The translations under genes and the position numbers were made by a program. From Rhodocyclales bacterium (GTDB lineage Bacteria > Pseudomonadota > Gammaproteobacteria > Burkholderiales > Rhodocyclaceae), in assembly GCA_003105015.1 (NCBI GenBank), contig PQAF01000032.1:124001-188000 (forward strand): a stretch of DNA of 64,000 bases, written 5' to 3'. The notes under the pieces were generated by a model, which had not been told where the DNA came from, did no database searches, and saw only the letters and a program-made list of their open reading frames with translations. Positions 40,113-46,130 of this stretch are shown one piece after another (position 1 is the stretch's first letter; each line of letters starts with the position of its first letter).

Positions 40113-40138
40113 AAAAGGCGGCCGCGGCCGCCTTTTTC
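40111..40138. terminator. Bidirectional terminator, perfect 28-bp palindrome
   Basis: GAAAAAGGCGGCCG is followed at once by its exact reverse complement. It overlaps the rlmD stop codon and also ends the convergent Bax-inhibitor-like gene. Confidence 0.88.
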
Positions 40139-40154
40139 ACCTTGAGGCAACGTC

Positions 40155-40847
40155 TCAGTCGCGTTCGCCGGCGAAGGCCAGCAGCAGGTTGAGCAGGTGC
40201 ACGAACAGGTTGTAGATGTCCAGGTAGATCGACAGGGTGGCGACGATGTAGTTGTCTTCGCCTCCCGTGACGATGCGGCTGACGTCATAGAGGATGTAGG
40301 CCGAGAAGATCAGCACAGCCACGGCCGAGATGGTCAGCGACAGCGCCGGTATCTGCAGGAAAATATTCGCCAGCATCGCCACCAGCAGCAGAATTACGCC
40401 GATGAAGAGGAACTTGCCCATGAAGCTGAAATCCTTCTTCGTCACGGTGGCGATGCCTGCCAGGGTGAGGAAAATGATGCTGGTGCCGGCCGCCGCGGTG
40501 GCGATCAGGGCGCCGCCATTGCGGAAGCCCAGGCTCACCTGCAGGATCGGGCCGAGCATGATGCCCATCAGGAAGGTGAAGCCCAGCAGCAGCACGATGC
40601 CCATGCCGCTGTTCTTGGTCTTTTCGATGCCCCACATGAAGCCCCAGGCAACTGCCAGGAACAGCAGGAAGGAGATGACCGGGCTGCCGGCCATGAAGGC
40701 GAAGTTGAGTTGAACGCCGAACAGCGCGCCGATGGCCGTCGGCACCAGGGACAGTGCGAGCAGCAGGTAGGTATTGCGCAGGACGCGATTCTGCTGGAGC
40801 GCGATCCCTCGGGTCGCTTGTCCGACAGTCTGTATGTTGGGTTGCAT
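40155..40847 (-). CDS. Bax inhibitor-1 family membrane protein (YbhL/YccA-like)
   Basis: A 230-residue inner-membrane protein with seven predicted helices spread over residues 25-228. It has typical BI-1 elements such as FMWGIEKTKNSGMGIVLLLGFTFLMGIMLGPIL and the final loop YDVSRIVTGGEDNYIVATLSIYLDIYNLFVHLL, whose aspartates form the pH-dependent leak site in structural homologues. In E. coli YccA modulates the protease FtsH. The strict function here is unknown. Confidence 0.92.
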   Translation of the reverse strand: MQPNIQTVGQATRGIALQQNRVLRNTYLLLALSLVPTAIGALFGVQLNFAFMAGSPVISFLLFLAVAWGFMWGIEKTKNSGMGIVLLLGFTFLMGIMLGPILQVSLGFRNGGALIATAAAGTSIIFLTLAGIATVTKKDFSFMGKFLFIGVILLLVAMLANIFLQIPALSLTISAVAVLIFSAYILYDVSRIVTGGEDNYIVATLSIYLDIYNLFVHLLNLLLAFAGERD

Positions 40848-40962
40848 CGAATCCCTCCAATGAGTGGAACTTGTGGGTATAAGACTAGCGAAGATGGGTC
40901 AAAGTTTCAATCATCGCCTGCCGGGACGCTGGGGGTGCCGTGATAAAATTTCGGCACTCAAG

Positions 40963-41001
40963 GGAAGGTTGGCAGAGCGGTTTAATGCACCGGTCTTGAA
41001 A
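40963..41001 (+). pseudogene. 5' half of the interrupted host tRNA-Ser(UGA) gene
   Basis: These 39 bases are a tRNA-Ser acceptor 5' strand (GGAAGGT), D-arm, anticodon-stem 5' strand and complete anticodon loop CTTGAAA. The expected 3' anticodon-stem strand is missing and the sequence changes to element DNA at 41002. The matching 3' half is at 49699-49749. Joined, they make a 90-nt tRNA. A -10-like TAAAAT at 40944-40949 marks the native promoter region. Confidence 0.93.
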
Positions 41002-41021
41002 TTTGTTGTAGGTAGTACGTT

Positions 41022-41109
41022 GGAGGTGTGGCAGAGTGGTCGATTGCACTGGTCTTGAAAACCAGCAAAGGGCAACCTTTCGTGAGTTCGAATCTCACCG
41101 CCTCCGCCA
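41022..41109 (+). tRNA. tRNA-Ser (anticodon UGA) carried by element I
   Basis: An 88-nt type II tRNA. Acceptor GGAGGTG pairs with CGCCTCC (one G-U), the anticodon loop is CTTGAAA (TGA), and the variable arm is AAAGGGCAACCTTTC. The T-arm GTGAGTTCGAATCTCAC is identical to that of the interrupted host gene, and CCA is encoded. It starts 20 bases after the truncated host 5' half, so it can be transcribed from the native tRNA promoter. It differs from the host copy in both acceptor and variable arms, which shows it is an independent gene and not a restored one. Confidence 0.95.
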
Positions 41110-41225
41110 GTAAATACAAGCACTTAGCGCGGTTCAGTGCAGTGCAAAGCAAGTGAAGAAAAGCCCTGCAACTGACCACATGCGGGGCTGAAATCAGCGC
41201 CATTCAGCGCCGGGAACAAAACCGA

Positions 41226-41279
41226 GCGGTAAGCAGATAGTAAGCAGCGCCGCGAAGCGGTAAGCGCCTCGGTAAGCAC
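41226..41279 (+). repeat. Left-end repeats, likely integrase arm-type sites
   Basis: GTAAGC occurs four times in the same direction, starting at 41229, 41240, 41260 and 41272, mostly as CGGTAAGCA. Related copies lie near the other end of the element (GGTAAGT at 49552, GTAAGC at 49564, GGTAAAG at 49576). This placement at both ends fits arm-type binding sites of a tyrosine integrase. Confidence 0.6.
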
Positions 41280-41282
41280 GCC

Positions 41283-41314
41283 AAAGCCCCATCCTGCAAA
41301 GGAATGGGGCTTTT
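41283..41314. terminator. Bidirectional terminator between the element tRNA and the YfbU gene
   Basis: AAAGCCCCAT (41283-41292) pairs with ATGGGGCTTT (41304-41313), followed by a further T. It closes the tRNA transcript on the plus strand and the RHH-YfbU gene on the minus strand. Confidence 0.82.
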
Positions 41315-41322
41315 GTTTGCCG

Positions 41323-42027
41323 CTAGTCTGCTGCCCGCCTGCTGTTAAGGATCGACACGAGTTCATTGACGCTTAAGCGACGGCCTACAAGGTTCTTCCG
41401 AATAGGCTCGAATGCGCGAAGCATCCTGCCGTAGCCTTCAAGGGTCGGGAAGTGCGAGTTAAGGTCGCGCCGCCCATCGCGGAAGCGGCTGAACCGCTCC
41501 AAGTCATCGACGAGGAAGCGTGCGATCCCGAGATGCTCCGATTCGTTGTTTCCATCGAAACCGGGGAACTGCACATGCTTCCCGAACGGGTCTGCTTCCG
41601 AGGCAAGCCGCGCTTTGTCGCCTTCGTTAAGCTCCTCGAATGCCTCTTCGATAAACGACCACATGTCGAGCACATCGACAACGAAGCGAACACGGCTCTG
41701 CTTGTCGGTGTGTCCGTGGAAGATGCCGGGCATTTCCCATCCGAGCGCCCAGTAGTGCCCGCCTAGGATGACCTTCTCAACAAGATCGACATTCGTATCC
41801 ACATCGACCCCGGTCTTCTTGATTAGCTCGGCCAGCATCATCGCAATCAGCTTCTCGCCGTCGCTCAGATGCGGGGCACGACCTTTGTTGTCATGTGCCA
41901 GGCCCGCCTCAATAAGGCGGCGCACCGCTTCCGCTCGTGAAGGCGTGTCGTCTTCACCCTGCCGCCATTGATCCAGCCGCTCCAGCAGCTCACTATCAAT
42001 CCTCATTTCAAACCGTTCGCTTGCCAT
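41323..42027 (-). CDS. Ribbon-helix-helix / YfbU-domain fusion protein
   Basis: A 234-residue protein with two parts. Residues about 5-45 (RFEMRIDSELLERLDQW...SRAEAVRRLIEAGL) fit a ribbon-helix-helix DNA-binding domain. Residues about 55-230 resemble E. coli YfbU, including FPGFDGNNESEHLGIARFLV, FRDGRRDLNSHFPTLEGYGRML and RLSVNELVSILNS. YfbU itself is of unknown function, and its gene product has been linked to toxicity in some reports. ATG 42027 has a GGAG site six bases upstream; a longer ORF to 42066 lacks this. Four TACGGT repeats lie just upstream and suggest autoregulation. It is the cargo gene nearest the left end. Confidence 0.8.
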   Translation of the reverse strand: MASERFEMRIDSELLERLDQWRQGEDDTPSRAEAVRRLIEAGLAHDNKGRAPHLSDGEKLIAMMLAELIKKTGVDVDTNVDLVEKVILGGHYWALGWEMPGIFHGHTDKQSRVRFVVDVLDMWSFIEEAFEELNEGDKARLASEADPFGKHVQFPGFDGNNESEHLGIARFLVDDLERFSRFRDGRRDLNSHFPTLEGYGRMLRAFEPIRKNLVGRRLSVNELVSILNSRRAAD

Positions 42028-42034
42028 AATTAAC

Positions 42035-42072
42035 TCCGTATTGATGACCGTAACACCGTACATCATACCGTA
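42035..42072. promoter_or_regulatory. Direct-repeat operator candidate upstream of the RHH-YfbU gene
   Basis: On the plus strand the hexamer (A/T)CCGTA begins at 42035, 42047, 42055 and 42067, with spacings 12, 8 and 12. Ribbon-helix-helix repressors usually bind short tandem repeats in their own promoter, so this is the likely operator of the RHH-YfbU gene. Confidence 0.55.
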
Positions 42073-42292
42073 ATCAATGGCGATTGCAAGCCCCTACAGG
42101 CCACGCAGTACCCGCGCCAATACCAGTACGGCACCGTTGCGGTGATCGTCGCCTGTGCCGCCCGCTACGCGGCCTGCTATCGACAGTTCGTATAGGCGAC
42201 GTTCGGCTAATCCTCAATACACTTGCCTTGATGATGTTCAAAGCGGCACACGCCGGCGTTTAGACCGATTGCTGCCGATGATTTGTCATGGC
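42073..42292. other. Non-coding stretch between the RHH-YfbU gene and the terminator of the five-gene operon
   Basis: Together with flanking signals the gap 42028-42435 lacks a convincing gene. The open frames present have no ribosome site and unlikely composition. It probably holds the promoter of the RHH-YfbU gene and nothing else that could be recognised. Confidence 0.45.
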
Positions 42293-42332
42293 AAAAACAA
42301 GCCCGCCACAGTCGGGTGACTGGACGGGCTTG
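42293..42332 (-). terminator. Terminator of the element I five-gene operon (minus strand)
   Basis: CAAGCCCG (42298-42305) pairs with CGGGCTTG (42325-42332), with an inner CAGTC/GACTG stem and GGGT loop. On the minus strand the stem is followed by a T-run (42293-42297). Confidence 0.8.
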
Positions 42333-42435
42333 GCTGCATCAGGTTTCAGAGGAATCACCCTGCAAGCTGCGAAGGTTGGTTTAACGAGGGACTCACCGCT
42401 ATGCCTCGCCTCTGTCTGACAGGGTTGGTTGAGGA

Positions 42436-42654
42436 CTACCAATCGTCGGCGCGTCGGTTCTCCTTGCAAGGCAGGCACATTCTCACGCCCGCCACGTCCC
42501 GCGAGAAGAACTTACGGCCACACCGTATGCAGGGACGCCAGCCGACATACCGAATGACGCGGGGCGGGCTGGTGTTCGGGTCGAGCACCGGCACCCGCTT
42601 GGCGTCGGGAGGGTGCCACATCAGCGGCTCAACAATATCGCGCCCCTCGGTCAT
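42436..42654 (-). CDS. Small zinc-ribbon protein
   Basis: A 72-residue protein with two CxxC pairs in CIRCGRKFFSRDVAGVRMCLPC (about 42-63), a pattern of small zinc-finger proteins frequent in phages and islands. The N-terminus is Pro-rich. It overlaps the upstream gene by four bases (ATGA) and is the last gene of the operon before the terminator. It is probably DNA- or protein-binding; the role is unknown. Confidence 0.75.
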   Translation of the reverse strand: MTEGRDIVEPLMWHPPDAKRVPVLDPNTSPPRVIRYVGWRPCIRCGRKFFSRDVAGVRMCLPCKENRRADDW

Positions 42655-43133
42655 TGCTGAACCTCGCGGCGGGCAATCTCGGCCTTCACCTGCTCATGCA
42701 AGTCGGCGAGCAGGGTTACATTGACCACACGCGGAGCGGTGATGCCGTGCAATTCGCTCAGAGCGACGAGCGCCTGTACCCGCGAATCGCCGTCCTTGTT
42801 GAAGCTCGGAGACGCCAGCCGAGTAAGGCAGAAAACAATCCAGTCGCGGATGTGCGCCTGCTTCTGCTGCTCGGTCGGGCGAATGCCCGCGTAGATGGTC
42901 GCAAAGATGCCGTCGCGCCCTTCCCATGCACCGCGCCGGATTACGTCGCGCATGTCGGCCAACTGGCCCAGCACGCGCTGCCATACGACGGCTGGCGATT
43001 CAAAGGGCTGTGCGACGATCACACGGTCACGGCCTTCAATCCAGATCGTGTAATGGGCAGGCGGTGCAGTGCGCTCGTCGTCAAAAACGATATGCAGACG
43101 GGCGGCGCGGTCGGTGTGGGTAATGATGCTCAT
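42651..43133 (-). CDS. Hypothetical protein of element I
   Basis: A 160-residue soluble protein of unknown function. The N-terminal third looks beta-rich (LHIVFDDERTAPPAHYTIWIEGRDRVIVAQPFES), followed by helices (WQRVLGQLADMRDVIRRGAW...HIRDWIVFCLTRLA). It overlaps both neighbours by four bases, so it is translated as part of the operon. Its position directly after the TerS-like gene is worth noting. Confidence 0.72.
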   Translation of the reverse strand: MSIITHTDRAARLHIVFDDERTAPPAHYTIWIEGRDRVIVAQPFESPAVVWQRVLGQLADMRDVIRRGAWEGRDGIFATIYAGIRPTEQQKQAHIRDWIVFCLTRLASPSFNKDGDSRVQALVALSELHGITAPRVVNVTLLADLHEQVKAEIARREVQQ

Positions 43134-43738
43134 GTGTTCTCCTTCGGTGTGGGCAGAGCGGGGCGTGCCGCCTTCTGCATCAGCTTGTGCAACTGGTCTA
43201 GTTCCTCCAAGCTCAACTGGCTCAGATCGGTTTCTGGTTCATCATCGATGACGGTCAGTTGCGCTTGCGTGCGTACCGGGGCATCGAGGCCGAGTAGCTT
43301 CGCCCGACGTTCGAGCAGGCGAACGGCGCACGCAATGCCCGCCAATACAGGCTGGCGGTCTTGCGCGATGCAGGTAAGGGGTTGGCCGGTGCCGGGGTCT
43401 TTGATGGTCTGCCCGTTGCTGTCGATAACGGGAATCTGAACGACCTTGCCGTTATGCAGTACCGGGGTGAATGCGCGAACCGCGTTCATTGCCTCCGCGT
43501 ACAGCGAATCGAGGCGGGCAAGTTCAAGGCTCAGAAGTTCTTCCGCTGGTTCCTTCGTCATGGAGCGAAGGGCGCGGGTGATGATGTCATGCACGCTGTC
43601 GGCACGGATACCGAGGCGGTCGCCGATCTGTGCGAGCGTCAAGCCGTCAAGTCGCAGCCGCAATACTTCGGCGCGTCGTTCGGCCTGCTTAATGCTGGTG
43701 GCGCTGGTCGCTGCCTTCGGCCCTCGTCCTGTTTTCAT
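43130..43738 (-). CDS. Helix-turn-helix protein resembling phage terminase small subunits
   Basis: A 202-residue protein. The N-terminal part has a clear HTH (AEVLRLRLDGLTLAQIGDRLGIRADSVHDIITRALRSM, about 22-56), followed by helices ELLSLELARLDSLYAEAMNAVRAF. A segment with LAGIACAVRLLERRAKLLGLDAP (about 135-157) recurs in HTH proteins of phage packaging regions. No large-subunit gene is present. The start is taken at 43738 (MKTGRGPKA); an ATG ten codons upstream is possible. A TerS-like role would fit a satellite that redirects a helper phage's packaging, but an ordinary regulator cannot be excluded. Confidence 0.6.
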   Translation of the reverse strand: MKTGRGPKAATSATSIKQAERRAEVLRLRLDGLTLAQIGDRLGIRADSVHDIITRALRSMTKEPAEELLSLELARLDSLYAEAMNAVRAFTPVLHNGKVVQIPVIDSNGQTIKDPGTGQPLTCIAQDRQPVLAGIACAVRLLERRAKLLGLDAPVRTQAQLTVIDDEPETDLSQLSLEELDQLHKLMQKAARPALPTPKENT

Positions 43739-43813
43739 CGTGTCCTCTCGGTGTTGAATGAGAGGCACTGGATGCGGTCATTGACCACATGGTTACGCCT
43801 GCTGATGCTGGTC

Positions 43814-44359
43814 TTACATGATGCTGATGCGGTTCATCTCTTTGGCGACGCCACCGACGCGGAGACGGGAAACGCCGAGCGATTCAACGAGGCGGCTAAC
43901 GCGGCGGTCGTTCTCCACACTGCCGAACCCTTCCGGTGCTGCCCCTGCCTGCGTGGCGTAGTAGCGGGCTTCCTTCCAATCGGCAAAGTCCGCCTCCAGT
44001 TCATCAACCAGCTTGGCAAGCGAAGCGGCCAGCGGTTCAAGGTCAGCAAGGCGGGCAGTAGCGCGGGCCAGCACAGCGTCACAGGTGGCCTTGAGCTTCG
44101 CGGCAGCAGCGGCGCGGGCCACTTCTTCGGCACTGCCAATGTCCTGCTCAAGGCTGGCGCGGCGAAGCTCCAAACGCTGCATCAGTCGGCGCGTGCGCTC
44201 AAGCTCAATTTCCAGCTTGTCGGCTTTGGCGTCGTCACCCTTGGCGGCGGCTTCGTGCCATTGCGAATGCAGCAGGTCAAAATCGCCGCTGGCCTCGGTG
44301 TGCTTCTGGATAACGCTGGCGAGGGTTTCGCGCAGCTTGTTCATTTCAGGGGTGCTCAT
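43814..44359 (-). CDS. Coiled-coil protein of element I
   Basis: A 181-residue, strongly helical protein. Heptad-like runs rich in Leu, Ala, Glu and Arg extend from about residue 5 to 140 (for example LEIELERTRRLMQRLELRRASLEQDIGSAEEVARAAAA). The start at 44359 has an AGGAG site six bases upstream; an ORF reaching 44527 overlaps the preceding gene and has no such signal. No known family was recognised. It could be a scaffold or structural partner. Confidence 0.75.
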   Translation of the reverse strand: MSTPEMNKLRETLASVIQKHTEASGDFDLLHSQWHEAAAKGDDAKADKLEIELERTRRLMQRLELRRASLEQDIGSAEEVARAAAAAKLKATCDAVLARATARLADLEPLAASLAKLVDELEADFADWKEARYYATQAGAAPEGFGSVENDRRVSRLVESLGVSRLRVGGVAKEMNRISIM

Positions 44360-44387
44360 GGATTGCTCCTTGTGGTTGGTGAAGGGG

Positions 44388-44792
44388 TTACTTCTGGCGA
44401 TGCTGGTTGTTAGCGTCCAGCATGGCGTTGATGCGGGCCTTGTGGGCCACACCAGCGGGGCCGCCGTTCGCCTGCACTTCGCGGGCGTCCAGATGGTCGT
44501 TGATGAGCTTGGTCTTGAACTGTGCAAGCTCGGCGGTTTCGCTGGCGGTCAGGCCAGCCGGTTTCTGCTTGGATTGGTCTTCACGATACTGATTGGTCTT
44601 CACGGTCGATGCTCCTTGGTTGAGAAGGTGGGTTAATGCGTCTTGGCGGGTACATCCCGCCCCAAGACTCTGTCTGACCTGCTCCACGGCTTGGAGAAGG
44701 TCTTTGTTCAGGGTGAATTCGACGCGAGCGCCGCCCTCGTCTTTCAGTCGGTCGCGGAATGCTTGCTGGTTCCTTGCGTTGTCGGTTGGCAA
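44388..44792 (-). CDS. Hypothetical protein, first gene of the element I five-gene operon
   Basis: A 134-residue hydrophilic protein. The N-terminal part (GGARVEFTLNKDLLQAVEQVRQSLGAGCTRQDALTHLLNQG, about 20-60) has the strand-helix-helix pattern of RHH-like DNA-binding proteins. The C-terminus is charged (HLDAREVQANGGPAGVAHKARINAML). It lies at the head of a minus-strand operon and faces a palindrome-rich divergent promoter region, so a regulatory role is plausible but unproven. Confidence 0.68.
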   Translation of the reverse strand: MPTDNARNQQAFRDRLKDEGGARVEFTLNKDLLQAVEQVRQSLGAGCTRQDALTHLLNQGASTVKTNQYREDQSKQKPAGLTASETAELAQFKTKLINDHLDAREVQANGGPAGVAHKARINAMLDANNQHRQK

Positions 44793-45129
44793 AGCGGGCC
44801 TCGTCTCGGCTGGTGTGTTGTGATGAAGGCAGCATATGGCAAATTACCGGTAAGCACTGCATCTAGTGCTTGATTCCATCAAAGTCACTACAGGTAGTGT
44901 TCTGCGTCGTCTTTTTGACGTGCTTGAACAAGTGCCGATTTCTGCGGGTTGCGTGCAATAGGCTTACGCGCTGCCGCCGCTCGGTGGAGAAGTGGAACAG
45001 TTCCAATCGCTTACGGGCGCTGTCCGTCAAATAGTGTATTTGCCGTTCCTTGGCTGCATGACAAATCGGTTGCCGGTTCTCGGAGACGCATCTTGTAATT
45101 GTTGCGTCATCAACGAAAAGGAGAACGAC
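44793..45129. promoter_or_regulatory. Divergent regulatory region with nested palindromes
   Basis: 337 bases between two divergently transcribed genes, with no convincing gene. Two clear inverted repeats are seen: AGCACT-(6)-AGTGCT at 44853-44870 and CACTAC-(2)-GTAGTG at 44886-44899. A small CGTC/GACG hairpin lies at 44908-44920. The first two share the CACT/AGTG half-site, as expected for one regulator bound at two operators. Confidence 0.55.
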
Positions 45130-45531
45130 ATGAAGCAATCGACAACGACCTACACCAAGCGGGTGAATGCCCGTCGTGCTGGTGTCGCCGCTGGTATCCC
45201 GACCGAACGGGTAGCTATCACGGTTCATAAGAACGGCGACGAGGTGCGCTTCGGCTGGAAGGAGAGCGCGACACCTGTGAAGTCGGAGAAGGTGACCACA
45301 TCCAGCAAGTCGCCCAAGGTCGAGCAGGAGGAACGCAACGGGGTGAAGCGTCCGAAGGCTGGCGGGGTCTGCGCTGATGTTTGGGCATGGCTGGACGCCC
45401 ACCCTGACGCTACGCTCAAGGACGCAAAAGCCCAAGGCGAGAAGCGCGGCTGGAACCCGAATAACGTCAGTTGCGAGTTCTACGCCCGCCGGAAGTTCTA
45501 CGGCATCAGCAGGCAGACCGAAGCGAAGTGA
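45130..45531 (+). CDS. Hypothetical basic protein of element I
   Basis: A 133-residue protein, the only clear plus-strand coding gene of the element. ATG 45130 follows an AAGGAG site. The N-terminus is basic (MKQSTTTYTKRVNARRAGVAAGIP), the middle is Lys/Ser/Glu-rich and probably disordered, and the C-terminus (VCADVWAWLDAHPDATLKDAKAQGEKRGWNPNNVSCEFYARRKFYGI) looks like a compact HTH-like domain. A frame reaching 44992 is open upstream but has no ribosome site. Followed by an intrinsic terminator. Function unknown. Confidence 0.75.
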   Translation: MKQSTTTYTKRVNARRAGVAAGIPTERVAITVHKNGDEVRFGWKESATPVKSEKVTTSSKSPKVEQEERNGVKRPKAGGVCADVWAWLDAHPDATLKDAKAQGEKRGWNPNNVSCEFYARRKFYGISRQTEAK

Positions 45532-45556
45532 CCGGCACCGCTCCGGCAACCGACAC

Positions 45557-45584
45557 AGCGCCCGCACAGGGCGCTTTGTTTTTG
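45557..45584 (+). terminator. Intrinsic terminator
   Basis: AGCGCCC (45557-45563) pairs with GGGCGCT (45569-45575), followed by TTTGTTTTT. It ends the plus-strand gene 45130-45531. Confidence 0.85.
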
Positions 45585-45624
45585 TGGGTCGGTGCATGGG
45601 TATTGGCTACACCTGCTACAGCGG

Positions 45625-45831
45625 CTACGCGGCCCGCTTTGCGCCCGTGTTTCGAGTCGGTTGCGGGATTGCCGGATAGGGCTTCCATGCATCGCCGTTC
45701 CAACTGCGCCAGACAGTACCGTCATCGCACAGCGCAACAGTCACCGTTTCAGGGTCGCCTGAGTCGCCACCCATCGCCGCAGCAATTTGAATAATCCTGC
45801 GACCTGCTTCCATCTTCATCTTTGCGTTCAT
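45625..45831 (-). CDS. Small hypothetical protein of element I
   Basis: A 68-residue protein with a good AGGAG ribosome site before the ATG. The sequence VALCDDGTVWRSWNGDAWKPYPAIPQP resembles a single beta-propeller-like blade used in many small phage and island proteins. It lies between the origin-like repeats and the convergent plus-strand gene. Function unknown. Confidence 0.65.
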   Translation of the reverse strand: MNAKMKMEAGRRIIQIAAAMGGDSGDPETVTVALCDDGTVWRSWNGDAWKPYPAIPQPTRNTGAKRAA

Positions 45832-45928
45832 TTCACTTTCTCCTTTCGATTACCACATTGGCAGGCCTAGCCTGCATCGTCCGTTCTTGGCTCCCTATGG
45901 TTGGGCGGCTGACCTGATACGCTGGTGT

Positions 45929-46122
45929 CAGTTGTGCAATCGCCCCCATACCCCTAACAACTGCACTTCTGCACATCTGCACAACTGAGGCATCAGCGGT
46001 AACAGAAAAAACAGTTGTGTAATAAAAAGAGTCACCCCCCCCCCTATACATACGAACTATTAGCAGTTGTGCAGTTGTGCAGTTGTGCAGTCTTTTGGAT
46101 ATAGGGGGTGACTGCACAACTG
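45929..46122. repeat. Octamer repeat array with flanking inverted repeat, candidate replication origin of element I
   Basis: The octamer GCAGTTGT is repeated: three full tandem copies plus a half copy at 46063-46090 (plus strand), and a matching cluster with variants (GCAGATGT, GCAGAAGT) at 45956-45987 on the minus strand. Single copies sit at 45929-45938 and 46011-46020 (plus) and 46113-46122 (minus). A GTCACCCC...CTATA arm at 46031-46049, including a run of ten C, is complementary to TATAGGGGGTGAC at 46100-46112. The array lies directly at the 3' end of the RepA-like gene. Clustered iterons beside a Rep gene are the usual plan of a plasmid-type origin. Confidence 0.68.
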
Positions 46123-46130
46123 GCCGTTTT

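Noticed and set aside
41283..41314. Possible CRISPR-like repeat-spacer pattern in the GTAAGC region
   Set aside because: The repeats are only 6-8 bases with irregular spacing, there is no array structure and no cas gene.
44863..45597. 244-residue frame opposite the element I plus-strand gene
   Set aside because: It has no ribosome site, crosses the palindromic regulatory region and the terminator at 45557-45584, and overlaps a gene with a good AAGGAG site.
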